Assembly (NCBI RefSeq): GCF_002260845.1
Contig: NZ_BEDT01000001.1
Coordinates: forward strand, 124,001 to 188,000
DNA from: Pseudolactococcus reticulitermitis
GTDB taxonomy: Bacteria > Bacillota > Bacilli > Lactobacillales > Streptococcaceae
Reading direction: 5' to 3'
Length of the DNA stretch: 64,000 nucleotides
Made by a program: the position numbers and the translations under genes. Positions 1 to 7,618 of this stretch are shown here, piece after piece (position 1 is the first letter of the stretch; every line of letters starts with the position of its first letter). The notes beneath the pieces were generated by a model. That model did no database searches, had not been told where the DNA came from, and saw nothing but the letters and a program-made list of their open reading frames with translations.

Positions 1-1157
1 ATATTCCAGATGAGGCGGGGAATGAGGTTCAGCCCGATGACCATGCCAATCACGCCACCAACCAAGGTTGCGACAAGTGAAAAGAGGACATATTTCAAGG
101 CAATCGCAGCATTTGAAAAGCCTAGAGCTTTTAGCGTGCCAATCTCACTTCGATCTTCTTCCACCATTCGCGCCATGGAGACAAGGCTAATCAAGACTGC
201 AATCACATAAAAGACGACTGGGAAAACACGCCCGACTTTGGCGATACTTTTGGTTGCATCAATGAAATCCTTATAGCCCGCATCATCTTGGCGGTCAGTG
301 ATGTACCATTTGGCAGGTGGCAAGCTATCGCGCTTGACCTGTCCCGACGCTAAGGCAGCTGGCGTCAGGTCGTCTGCATAGACAGTTTCAAACCGCTGCT
401 TTTCTTGCGCCCTTTTAATGCGCTCAACTTCTTTTTTAGCTGCTGAAATTTTGTCCAAATAAACCGTCTGGCTTGTCATCTCTTGCTTGGCACCTTTGAC
501 CGTCAGCGCAATCGCACTATAGACCTCCTGCTTAAACACGCTGGATTTGACATACATAAAGTAGTCGATTTTACCATCTCCAAGCGTCGTCGTACCCCGA
601 TGAACCTTAGAAAAATAAAGCGGACTTTTAACCGTGCCCACGATTTTGAAAGTTGATTGGGTCAACTCTGGATCAGTCATTTTGATTGACTCGCCAATCT
701 TGACCTTATTTTTCGTTAAATAGCCTGCCTCGACGACAATTTCACTGTCTTTTTGGGGCAAACGACCTTTGACTAGCGTGAGTTGATTGCGCTTCTGGGG
801 CAGACCCATGACTTTGGCAATGGCGGTCTCATCATTTTTAGTCGCTGTTTTTTGGGGAACGGCTGGCTCAATGAGCGCATCTTTTGCGTATATCCCTTGA
901 ACACTGTCGATGTCCGCTAATTTTTCAAGACTTGCAACATCTGACTTGCTCAACCCCAGCGTAGACTGAATTTGCAAGTCATAAGCCTGGGTTTGATCTA
1001 AATAAGTGTCTAAAGTCGACAGCATATCCTGAGAAGTCGAGCTAATGCCCGCATAAAAACCGACACCCAACAGCGCCATACAAAGCAAAGAAATAAAACG
1101 TTTAGACGACTGGGTCATCTTACGGCAACTACTGATGATGAGAGATTTATTTTTCAT
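1..1157 (-). CDS. FtsX-like ABC transporter permease (partial, C-terminal end outside window)
   Basis: The reading frame is open from an ATG at 1157 to the window edge, about 385 codons. It begins with a short basic stretch and one membrane segment, then a large extracellular MacB/FtsX-type domain (about residues 45-290), then membrane helices near the edge with a 'MVEEDRSEIGTLKALGFS' stretch typical of FtsX permeases. It starts 4 bp after the stop of the ATPase gene, so the two are translationally coupled and form one transporter. Such pairs export peptides, lipids or antimicrobials, or act as mechanotransmitters; the substrate cannot be read here. The start is supported by coupling and a weak GAGTGG ribosome site inside the ATPase gene. 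Confidence 0.85.
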   Translation of the reverse strand, partial: MKNKSLIISSCRKMTQSSKRFISLLCMALLGVGFYAGISSTSQDMLSTLDTYLDQTQAYDLQIQSTLGLSKSDVASLEKLADIDSVQGIYAKDALIEPAVPQKTATKNDETAIAKVMGLPQKRNQLTLVKGRLPQKDSEIVVEAGYLTKNKVKIGESIKMTDPELTQSTFKIVGTVKSPLYFSKVHRGTTTLGDGKIDYFMYVKSSVFKQEVYSAIALTVKGAKQEMTSQTVYLDKISAAKKEVERIKRAQEKQRFETVYADDLTPAALASGQVKRDSLPPAKWYITDRQDDAGYKDFIDATKSIAKVGRVFPVVFYVIAVLISLVSMARMVEEDRSEIGTLKALGFSNAAIALKYVLFSLVATLVGGVIGMVIGLNLIPRLIWN

Positions 1158-1161
1158 CGGC

Positions 1162-1863
1162 TTACCACTCTATTGCTTCAACTGCTAGAGGCTGATCATT
1201 TTTTTGGATGGCCTCAACGCGACCATTTTTAAATTTGATAACCTTATCAGCGATTTGACCGATGGCACTATTATGCGTGATGATGATGACGGTGATTTTT
1301 TCCTGTCGACAGGTGTCCACAAGTAAAGACAGAATTTGTTTGCCCGTATGATAATCTAGCGCACCAGTCGGTTCGTCACATAAGAGCAATTTGGGATTTT
1401 TTGCCAGCGCTCGCGCAATGGCGACCCGTTGTTGCTCACCACCTGAGAGTTGGGCTGGAAAATTATTTTGACGCGCAGCTAAGCCGACTTTTTCAAGTGT
1501 TTCTGCTGGTGAAAAGGAATCTTTGGTTAATTGAACTGCCATTTCTACATTTTCAAGTGCAGTTAGATTTTGAATTAGGTTATAAAATTGGAAAACAAAA
1601 CCGATATCATTTCGGCGGTAGTTAATCAGCGCTTTATTTTTCAGCTGTGTGATGTCAACACCATCGACCAAAACTTGACCACTGGTGGCGGTATCCATAC
1701 CACCCAAGATATTCAGTGCTGTGGTTTTACCAGCACCCGAAGGCCCTAAAATACAGACCAACTCGCCTTGCGCAATCTCAAACTGGGCATGGTCTAGGGC
1801 TTGAATACTGATCTCTCCCATTTGGTAAGTTTTTACAATATCGTTAAATGCTATATATGCCAT
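1162..1863 (-). CDS. ABC transporter ATP-binding protein (MacB/LolD type)
   Basis: This 233-residue ATPase energises the FtsX-like permease encoded directly downstream. Visible motifs are Walker A (GPSGAGKTT, about residue 40), the signature [15 protein letters not shown] (about 138-152), Walker [13 protein letters not shown] and the H-loop histidine (IIITHN). Length and the EPTGALD sequence are typical of the MacB/LolD/SalX subgroup that pairs with FtsX permeases. It is the first gene of the pair and has a near-consensus promoter at 1916-1943. The substrate is unknown; bacitracin-type antimicrobial export is one possibility, but no BceRS-like two-component system is in view. Confidence 0.9.
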   Translation of the reverse strand: MAYIAFNDIVKTYQMGEISIQALDHAQFEIAQGELVCILGPSGAGKTTALNILGGMDTATSGQVLVDGVDITQLKNKALINYRRNDIGFVFQFYNLIQNLTALENVEMAVQLTKDSFSPAETLEKVGLAARQNNFPAQLSGGEQQRVAIARALAKNPKLLLCDEPTGALDYHTGKQILSLLVDTCRQEKITVIIITHNSAIGQIADKVIKFKNGRVEAIQKNDQPLAVEAIEW

Positions 1864-1915
1864 TTTTAACCTCTATCTTCATCTAAACCGTTTTCATTCA
1901 TATGACTTACTTTAA

Positions 1916-1943
1916 ATTATAGGGCATTATGGCTATTTGTCAA
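1916..1943 (-). promoter_or_regulatory. Promoter of the ABC export pair
   Basis: On the minus strand TTGACA (1943-1938) and TATAAT (1921-1916) are separated by 16 bp, close to the housekeeping sigma consensus. It lies about 50 bp upstream of the ATPase start at 1863. Confidence 0.75.
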
Positions 1944-1971
1944 CCATTTCAGGCAGGAGGCGTTTTTGAGA

Positions 1972-1994
1972 CAAAAAATAAGACTTGCGTCTTA
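1972..1994 (-). terminator. Rho-independent terminator after the ABC-F gene
   Basis: On the minus strand a TAAGAC/GTCTTA stem with a GCAA loop is followed by a T-run. It lies directly after the ABC-F stop codon and separates that gene from the next promoter. Confidence 0.7.
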
Positions 1995-1999
1995 CTTCA

Positions 2000-3559
2000 T
2001 TAGACAACCTTGGTCGTCCAGTCTTCACAGTTGATAATGTCGGTTGCGATGTCTTGGTAAAATTCGGGTTCGTGGCTGACCATGAGGATGGTGCCTTTAT
2101 AGGCCTGAAGGGCGCGTGTGAGCTCGTCTTTAGCATCCACATCCAGGTGATTGGTCGGCTCGTCCATGACCAGGATGTTAGACTCATGGTTCATGATTTT
2201 ACCGAGGCGAAGTTTAGACTGCTCACCACCAGATAAGACGTAGACGCGACTCTCGATTTGCTTGGTGCCAAGGCCACATCTAGCTAGGGCTGCACGCACT
2301 TCGGCTTGATTGAGCGTTGAAAACTCATCCCAGTAGTCGTCCAAAACTGTTTTTTGGCTCGGCGTTTTGTCTTCCTGCGCAAAATAGCCAATGATTTGGA
2401 ACTCGCCCTGTATGACTTCGCCTGATAAGGGTTGAATTTCCCCCAATAAAGATTTGAGTAAAGTTGATTTTCCGATACCGTTCGAGCCTGTGAAGGCGAC
2501 TTTCTGACCACGTTCCACTAGCATATTAATCGGGCTAGAAAGCGGTTCTGACGCGTCATAGCCCAAAACTAAATCCTTGGCTTCAAAAATCAACTTGCCA
2601 GATGTGCGGCCTAATTTGAAGTCAAAACTCGGCTTGGCCTTTTCCTGAATGGTCTCGACAAAGGTCATCTTGTCCAACTTCTTCTGGCGCGCCTTAGCCT
2701 GACCAGATGTTGCGACATTGGCTTTTTTCTTGGCGATGAACTCTTTGAGTTTCGCCGCCTCAGCTTGTTGGGCATCCGCCAGTGAAGCCAGCTGTTTTTT
2801 CTTCTCCTCGAAGAGGCGCTCGAAATTGTGGTAATCGCCCACATAACGGTCGATTTTCTGCTGGTTGACATGGTAGACGATATTGATGACGTCGTTCATG
2901 AAGTCAACATCGTGAGAAATCAAGACAAAGGCATTTTCATAGGTTTGCAAGTAATTTTTCAGCCAGGTAATGTGTTCTTCGTCGAGGTAGTTGGTCGGCT
3001 CGTCTAGGAGCAGAATGTCTGGTTTTTCAAGTAAGAGTTTACCGAGCAGGATTTTAGTGCGTTGACCACCTGAGAGATCCGCCACATCTTTATCGAGTAA
3101 GTCACCAAGACCCAAACCACGCGCGATTTCATCAACCTTAGCATCAATCAGATAAAAATCTGAATTGTCTAAAGTATCTTGCAAGTCCGCTGCTTTTTCA
3201 AGAGCTGTGGTCATCTCATCATCAGACATGTCACCCATACGTGCATAGATGTCGTTCATCTCGCTTTCAGCGTCCAAGAGATACTGGAAGGCTTCTGATA
3301 AGGCTTGACGCGTCGTTTTCCCTTTACCAAGCGCCGCGTGCTGATCCATATAACCGACCCGGTGTTTGCTTGACCAAGTGATTTTGCCTTCGTCTGGCTG
3401 CAAGTTGCCAGTAATGATATTCATGAAGGTTGACTTACCCTCACCATTTGCCCCGACAAAGCCGATATGTTCGCCCTTTAATAGGCGAAAATTGACATCA
3501 TCAAAAATCGCACGATCGCCAAAGCCATGGCTCAGTTTTTGAACGGTTAATATACTCAT
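2000..3559 (-). CDS. ABC-F family ATPase (YbiT/YkpA-like)
   Basis: A soluble protein with two ABC ATPase domains and no membrane segments, so it belongs to the ABC-F class that acts on ribosomes rather than in transport. Domain 1 holds GANGEGKST and LSGGQRTKILLGKLLLEKP with LLLDEPTNYLD; domain 2 holds GSNGIGKST and LSGGEQSKLRLGKI with VMDEPTNHLD. Between them is a basic, Ala/Lys-rich linker (about residues 240-300) expected to reach the ribosome. I chose the ATG at 3559, giving the family-typical start MSILTV; an upstream ATG at 3589 would add 10 residues and neither has a strong ribosome site. The sequence resembles YbiT/YkpA more than antibiotic-resistance ABC-F proteins. Confidence 0.88.
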   Translation of the reverse strand: MSILTVQKLSHGFGDRAIFDDVNFRLLKGEHIGFVGANGEGKSTFMNIITGNLQPDEGKITWSSKHRVGYMDQHAALGKGKTTRQALSEAFQYLLDAESEMNDIYARMGDMSDDEMTTALEKAADLQDTLDNSDFYLIDAKVDEIARGLGLGDLLDKDVADLSGGQRTKILLGKLLLEKPDILLLDEPTNYLDEEHITWLKNYLQTYENAFVLISHDVDFMNDVINIVYHVNQQKIDRYVGDYHNFERLFEEKKKQLASLADAQQAEAAKLKEFIAKKKANVATSGQAKARQKKLDKMTFVETIQEKAKPSFDFKLGRTSGKLIFEAKDLVLGYDASEPLSSPINMLVERGQKVAFTGSNGIGKSTLLKSLLGEIQPLSGEVIQGEFQIIGYFAQEDKTPSQKTVLDDYWDEFSTLNQAEVRAALARCGLGTKQIESRVYVLSGGEQSKLRLGKIMNHESNILVMDEPTNHLDVDAKDELTRALQAYKGTILMVSHEPEFYQDIATDIINCEDWTTKVV

Positions 3560-3732
3560 CTTTGCTTTTGTTTCTCCATCTGTTTCCAAGTTTGCTTTCT
3601 CTATTTTAACAGAATTTTTTGGAATGGGGAAGATATGGAGAAATTTTGGGAGATTAATACTGACTTCAGGCTAATTTAAGTATATATAGTTACCGAATTG
3701 CTAGTTGGTTATTTATAACTTTAGTGTAAAAC

Positions 3733-3760
3733 AAAAAAGCCCTAAAAATAGGACTTTTTA
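3733..3760 (-). terminator. Strong terminator after the small membrane protein gene
   Basis: An 11-bp stem (AAAAAGTCCTA against TAGGGCTTTTT, one G-U pair) with a T-run on both sides, just downstream of the stop at 3767. It could work in both directions. Confidence 0.8.
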
Positions 3761-3766
3761 AAACTA

Positions 3767-4024
3767 CTACATATCAAATACATTGTAGGTGTCATATGTC
3801 TTAATTAAACTCGTAATTGCTACTTTTATCAACACATATAACATAACACCTACTATCAACCAACCTATAACAGGTAAAGCTGGGAAAAATAACCATGCTG
3901 CAAATATCATGCCAATTATCAAATCGCCGTACGTATTATAAAGTTTAATAGTTGCTAAAATATAGATAGCAATTATTGCAACCAACACTAAAACTCTGAG
4001 CCATGCAGCTTGTTTTTTAGACAT
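3767..4024 (-). CDS. Small membrane protein of unknown function
   Basis: An 85-residue protein with three likely membrane-spanning stretches (about 10-28, 34-54 and 53-72, the last two nearly continuous) and a short polar tail. I do not recognise the family. The ATG at 4024 has a good ribosome site (AAGGAGG, 6 bp spacing) and the gene ends in a strong terminator, so it is probably expressed. It lies at the edge of the accessory island, beside hicB, and its base composition is AT-rich like that of the island. Confidence 0.7.
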   Translation of the reverse strand: MSKKQAAWLRVLVLVAIIAIYILATIKLYNTYGDLIIGMIFAAWLFFPALPVIGWLIVGVMLYVLIKVAITSLIKTYDTYNVFDM

Positions 4025-4082
4025 TGCTTACCTCCTTCCGTGATTTCGAAATATATTATCACGCTTCTTTATTTAACGATAG

Positions 4083-4475
4083 TTAAGCTAAGTGTAGCTT
4101 ATCTCTGATGGCATCCGCAAGTGTTTGAGAAAAATTCAGCCCTTCATTAATACCTGCATCATTGAGGTACGAAGGAATTGTTAAAGTTTTCTTGACTGGC
4201 GTTTTATCTAGCTCTCGTCTATATCTGTCAGGGTCAATATCAACCAAAGTGACAACATCAGAATCCTCAGCCTTAAAGCTGACTTGTCCTGCCTCCGGCA
4301 AAGGATGATCCAATGAGAAAGTACCGATGTAATCTCTTGCCATCACAATGGCATCAGCAAGACTGACACCTTGCGTATAGCCGTCAAGGTCAGGAATATA
4401 AACAAGATATTTATAATCAGATTTTTCTTGGTCATCAAAACTGATGACCGTTGGGAATGCGATTGAATGAGACAT
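4083..4475 (-). CDS. hicB: HicB antitoxin
   Basis: A 130-residue HicB-family antitoxin that neutralises HicA and represses the operon. The N-terminal part holds the HicB fold (YLVYIPDLDGYTQG, then an 'ADAIVMARDYIG' helix), and the C-terminal part (KKTLTIPSYLNDAGINEG onward) resembles the small DNA-binding domain of longer HicB proteins. The real start is the ATG at 4475, with AAAGGAGG 7 bp upstream; an in-frame TTG three bases earlier is ignored. It follows hicA by 30 bp, the usual toxin-first order of this family. Confidence 0.88.
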   Translation of the reverse strand: MSHSIAFPTVISFDDQEKSDYKYLVYIPDLDGYTQGVSLADAIVMARDYIGTFSLDHPLPEAGQVSFKAEDSDVVTLVDIDPDRYRRELDKTPVKKTLTIPSYLNDAGINEGLNFSQTLADAIRDKLHLA

Positions 4476-4505
4476 CAAAAGACCTCCTTTCAGGTCATGG
4501 GCTAC

Positions 4506-4676
4506 TTACAGCCCGTTGCGTTTGAGTATAGCTTTTGCAAGCCGTTCGTTAATTTCAGGATGGCGCGGGATTTGTTCTTCCCTTTCGCCGTTAGTCCAGA
4601 CATCATGATTGCCACCGTGACGTTTGAGCCACCAACCACCTTTTTTAAACTTTTTCTCTACATCTCTTTTCTTCAT
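4506..4676 (-). CDS. hicA: HicA mRNA interferase toxin
   Basis: A 56-residue HicA toxin, a small dsRBD-like ribonuclease that cleaves mRNA. The diagnostic segment GGWWLKRHGGNHDVWTNG contains the catalytic histidine of the G-S/N-H motif (GGNHDVW), followed by the IPRHPEINERLAKAILK helix. Length matches the family. Start ATG at 4676 is preceded by an AAGGAAAG-type ribosome site. Transcription probably starts at the promoter at 4704-4732 and covers hicA and then hicB. Confidence 0.9.
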   Translation of the reverse strand: MKKRDVEKKFKKGGWWLKRHGGNHDVWTNGEREEQIPRHPEINERLAKAILKRNGL

Positions 4677-4703
4677 GCTCTGCCTTTCCTTACCTTATGT
4701 CAT

Positions 4704-4732
4704 CATTATATCACGTATTAATCACGTAGTCA
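4704..4732 (-). promoter_or_regulatory. hicAB promoter with operator-like repeats
   Basis: On the minus strand TTGACT and TATAAT are separated by 17 bp. The spacer carries repeated ACGTGAT/ACGTATTAATCACGT sequence forming an imperfect palindrome, a plausible HicB operator. A second CACG/CGTG inverted pair lies just upstream near 4741-4757. Confidence 0.7.
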
Positions 4733-4760
4733 AGTGTTTGCACGTAAAAAATGCGTGTAA

Positions 4761-4787
4761 ATATAAAAAACATCACATTTCTGTGAT
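4761..4787 (-). terminator. Terminator upstream of hicAB
   Basis: On the minus strand ATCACA-GAAA-TGTGAT forms a 6-bp stem followed by a T-run. It would end any transcript that starts at the orphan CRISPR repeat and passes through the gene remnant. Confidence 0.6.
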
Positions 4788-4793
4788 ATTTCC

Positions 4794-4960
4794 TTATAAC
4801 GCATTAATAAAGTCAGCTAAATCGACAACAGCCTCACGCGCATCCGTTTCGATTTTGCTATCAGCATCCAAAACTTTCACCGCTCGAATCCGTCAGCCCA
4901 TTAAATTGAAGGCTACTGCATGGTCATAAGCGATTTAAAGAAAGATAAGATTTTCTTTTT
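4794..4960 (-). pseudogene. Decayed gene fragment between hicA and the orphan repeat
   Basis: The minus strand holds a broken frame: 'AYDHAVAFNLMG', a TGA stop, then 'RIRAVKVLDADSKIETDA' continuing to 'DLADFINAL' and a stop at 4794-4796. An overlapping frame upstream reads 'GEVKKKILSFFKSLMTMQ'. Codon use looks like real coding sequence, but there is an internal stop and no intact start. I do not recognise the family; it looks like the C-terminal end of a lost gene. Confidence 0.4.
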
Positions 4961-4996
4961 AACCTCACCAACCGTTACTTAGCCTTTTGGTCTTCG

Positions 4997-5024
4997 TCAT
5001 CATCCCCACATGTGCGGGTAATAT
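4997..5024 (-). repeat. Orphan degenerate type I-E CRISPR repeat
   Basis: A single copy that matches 25 of 28 positions of the array repeat, about 960 bp beyond the array's last repeat and in the same orientation. On the minus strand the differences are two at the 3' end (GATGATGA instead of GATGATCC) and one in the stem, where GCGGG becomes GTGGG, which still pairs with CCCGC through a G-U pair. No second repeat lies 61 bp away on either side. An extended -10 (TGG TATAAT, 5031-5023) overlaps the start of the repeat. Confidence 0.8.
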
Positions 5025-5031
5025 TATACCA
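5023..5031 (-). promoter_or_regulatory. Extended -10 promoter at the orphan repeat
   Basis: The minus strand reads TGG TATAAT running into the repeat; the last two bases of the -10 are the first two of the repeat. The best -35 candidate (CTGACA) is 20 bp upstream, which is too far, so activity would depend on the extended -10. A transcript would run about 250 nt to the terminator at 4761-4787. Confidence 0.5.
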
Positions 5032-5115
5032 TGCGTAATCGGACAGGGTGTCAGACACTCTACACCGACTTACTAAATTAGCTGTTTTCAGATAACGAAT
5101 TTGTTATCTGGTTTC

Positions 5116-5142
5116 AAATAAAAAAGACTAGATTTCTCTAGT
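5116..5142 (-). terminator. Terminator after the toxin gene
   Basis: On the minus strand ACTAGA-GAAA-TCTAGT (6-bp stem) is followed by CTTTTTTATTT, about 10 bp after the toxin stop codon. A further 8-bp inverted repeat (CAGATAAC/GTTATCTG, 5089-5110) lies just beyond it. Confidence 0.65.
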
Positions 5143-5151
5143 TAGTGATGA

Positions 5152-5496
5152 TCACTTTATATTTGCCAAAAAATCCATAAATCTAGCTTCATCTTTAGCA
5201 GAAAGATAGCTTACAAAATTTATCACAACATATTCTTCTTCAACCTGTCTAATTTTAAAAGTATCAATCCAGGATGGCTTATCTAAACCTGAATAAGCCC
5301 AATCTTTAATTTCAAAATATTTAGATTGATAATATTCAGATTTCGAACTGTATTGACTTGTAATGTTAAAGTAACTAATAATCTGGTCATCAAACTTCAA
5401 AACAAAGGCAGGTCTGGTCTTTGAACCAAACTCCCTGCCTTCGTTATACGCTAGATTAGCAATCATAATACTATGCTCTCTAATATCTTTAGTCAT
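5152..5496 (-). CDS. PemK/MazF-like toxin of a type II toxin-antitoxin pair
   Basis: A 114-residue protein with the MazF/PemK-type segment GSKTRPAFVLKFDDQIISYF near residues 23-42, the region that carries the conserved arginine and strand of this RNase fold. It overlaps the antitoxin gene by 8 bp, the usual arrangement for a coupled pair. The ATG at 5496 has AAAGGA 8 bp upstream; the TTG three bases before is less likely. Activity as an mRNA endonuclease is inferred from the family. The gene is much richer in AT than the flanking housekeeping genes, consistent with horizontal transfer. Confidence 0.72.
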   Translation of the reverse strand: MTKDIREHSIMIANLAYNEGREFGSKTRPAFVLKFDDQIISYFNITSQYSSKSEYYQSKYFEIKDWAYSGLDKPSWIDTFKIRQVEEEYVVINFVSYLSAKDEARFMDFLANIK

Positions 5497-5797
5497 CAAA
5501 AAAATCCTTTATATCCTCTTTTTTAGATAAATCTAGTTTTTGAATTTGAGAATTTTGGAAAGCTAAATCAGTAATATTTTTTCTAGTCTCTATTCTACCC
5601 TCAGTAAACCAATCAGCAGGATAAGGAATAGTAGTCTCACTATTTTTTAAAGACAACGGCACTTCTTGTTCGTATGCTGTTTTAGTAATAAACATTTTAA
5701 GAGCAGTTGAAACATCAAGACCTTGGCGCTCGAAAACTTTTTGAGCCATATCTTTTATTTTATCATCAACTCTTGTAGAAATTTGTATAGTAGTCAT
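5489..5797 (-). CDS. RelB/DinJ-like ribbon-helix-helix antitoxin
   Basis: A 102-residue protein whose N-terminal half (TTIQISTRVDDKIKDMAQKV, then 'FERQGLDVSTALKMFI') is a RelB/DinJ-type ribbon-helix-helix DNA-binding domain, with a charged C-terminal tail expected to bind the toxin. It precedes and overlaps the PemK-like toxin gene, so the pair should be co-translated. Start ATG at 5797 has AAGGAGG at good spacing. The promoter holds a CACAAATTGTG palindrome just upstream of the -10, a likely autoregulatory operator. Pairing a RelB-type antitoxin with a PemK-type toxin is a mixed combination, known in principle because such modules reassort. Confidence 0.78.
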   Translation of the reverse strand: MTTIQISTRVDDKIKDMAQKVFERQGLDVSTALKMFITKTAYEQEVPLSLKNSETTIPYPADWFTEGRIETRKNITDLAFQNSQIQKLDLSKKEDIKDFFDD

Positions 5798-5821
5798 AAC
5801 ATATCCTCCTTAACTAACTTT

Positions 5822-5839
5822 ATTATATCACAAATTGTG
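5822..5839 (-). promoter_or_regulatory. Toxin-antitoxin promoter and operator
   Basis: On the minus strand the palindrome CACAATTTGTG (5839-5829) directly precedes the -10 TATAAT (5827-5822). No good -35 is visible. An antitoxin bound at the palindrome would block the promoter. Confidence 0.55.
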
Positions 5840-5980
5840 GTTATATGTTAGTAAATGTTTTCAATTTAAATTAAAAATTATCTGCTCTAAACCATCTATA
5901 AAAGAAAATGAGTACGGAAAACTCTTATAGATAGTTTACAACAGACATAATGTCTATTGTAATTTTCACAAGAAACAAAT

Positions 5981-7594
5981 AGAAGATCCCCGCATGTGCG
6001 GGTAATATTGATATAATTGTCTCAATATAACTCCTTTGCGAGGATCATCCCCGCATGTGCGGGTAATATTGATCGTGATAATAACGACAGTAAGCCTACC
6101 CGGGATCATCCCCGCATGTGCGGGTAATATGTTTTTATAACAAACATAGCATTATTAAGACTAGGATCATCCCCGCATGTGCGGGTAATATTCGGACACT
6201 TTCATGGCGACGAGAAGTTCATCAGGATCATCCCCGCATGTGCGGGTAATATGACAGAGATTTTAAGCTAGATGACACACTTGTAGGATCATCCCCGCAT
6301 GTGCGGGTAATATTTATAAACGTTATTTATACAATGTTGCCAATCAGGATCATCCCCGCATGTGCGGGTAATATTTGATATGACCAAAATTTCATTAAAA
6401 TCAGATAGGATCATCCCCGCATGTGCGGGTAATATTCAAATCCATGATCAACAACGACTGCTGCGCCAGGATCATCCCCGCATGTGCGGGTAATATGTTT
6501 CAAACTGCACATAATCGACTTGACGTTGAGGATCATCCCCGCATGTGCGGGTAATATTCTATTAAACTTCCAACAATTACAGAACCAGCAGGATCATCCC
6601 CGCATGTGCGGGTAATATTCAAAGCCAGAAACACTATCAAATGAGAAATCGGGATCATCCCCGCATGTGCGGGTAATATCTGATATTTTATCTTCATCAA
6701 TGACAGATGATAGGATCATCCCCGCATGTGCGGGTAATATTTGAGGATTCTGACTTAAATACTTCTCTATCAAGGATCATCCCCGCATGTGCGGGTAATA
6801 TTTATACAGAAATCAATTTTTCAACCGCAATGAAGGATCATCCCCGCATGTGCGGGTAATATAGCTCTGGAGAGCTTAAATTTGGCGACCATATAGGATC
6901 ATCCCCGCATGTGCGGGTAATATAGTATGTATCGAAACAGAAGGCATTGTATCGTGGGATCATCCCCGCATGTGCGGGTAATATGGCTCCCCCCCTTTTT
7001 GTGTAGTTGTCAATATAGGATCATCCCCGCATGTGCGGGTAATATGTTGACTACCTCAGTTGGTTTAAGCGAGTGCCAGGATCATCCCCGCATGTGCGGG
7101 TAATATAAATACCCAAATAAGAGGATACCACTCCTTTTAGGATCATCCCCGCATGTGCGGGTAATATCCATGACACCAGTTTCGTTTATCATACGTGCCA
7201 GGATCATCCCCGCATGTGCGGGTAATATCTGATGTACTCTTTCATAACAGTTCCATCATCAGGATCATCCCCGCATGTGCGGGTAATATGTAACTTTATC
7301 AAATTTAAAGTTTGCGTCACCAGGATCATCCCCGCATGTGCGGGTAATATTTGCAGTATATGATCGAAAGGATAAACCAGATAGGATCATCCCCGCATGT
7401 GCGGGTAATATTATACTAATCTCTCTTTGTGTCTAACAATAATAGGATCATCCCCGCATGTGCGGGTAATATGGTCAGAGTACAATATTTGGATAGTATC
7501 TTGTAGGATCATCCCCGCATGTGCGGGTAATATGGCGATATAGTAAAAGGTTTTCCGATTGTCATAGGATCATCCCCGCATGTGCGGGTAATAT
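5981..7594 (-). CRISPR. Type I-E CRISPR array, 27 repeats and 26 spacers
   Basis: Repeats occur every 61 bp without exception from 5981 to 7567. Each is 28 bp; on the minus strand it starts ATATTACCCGCACATG and ends CGGGGATGATCC, with a CCCGC/GCGGG stem. All 26 spacers are 33 nt. Their first base in the crRNA sense is T in 23 and C in 3, so the functional unit is better described as a 29-nt repeat plus a 32-nt spacer, as in Escherichia coli type I-E. The repeat at 5981-6008 has three changes at one end and marks the oldest (trailer) end; the leader end faces cas2. No two spacers look alike by eye. Confidence 0.98.
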
Positions 7595-7618
7595 ACTAAT
7601 CGATCCCTTACTTTTCAA
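7590..7618 (-). promoter_or_regulatory. Candidate array promoter spanning the cas2 end and repeat 1
   Basis: On the minus strand TTGAAA (7618-7613) lies in the last codons of the cas2 gene and TATATT (7595-7590) covers the leader-repeat junction, 17 bp apart. Five of the six -10 bases belong to the first repeat. Only 13 bp separate the cas2 stop from repeat 1, so the functional leader must overlap the cas2 coding sequence. Confidence 0.5.

Noticed and set aside
4964-4996. A confirmed CreTA module
   Set aside because: The sequence after the orphan repeat has no convincing match in the promoters of hicAB, the RelB/PemK pair or cas3; a weak 7-base match in the toxin gene is likely chance. Kept only as a hypothesis.
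5089-5110. CAGATAAC/GTTATCTG inverted repeat as an attachment site
   Set aside because: No second copy or integrase is nearby; more likely an extra stem behind the toxin terminator.
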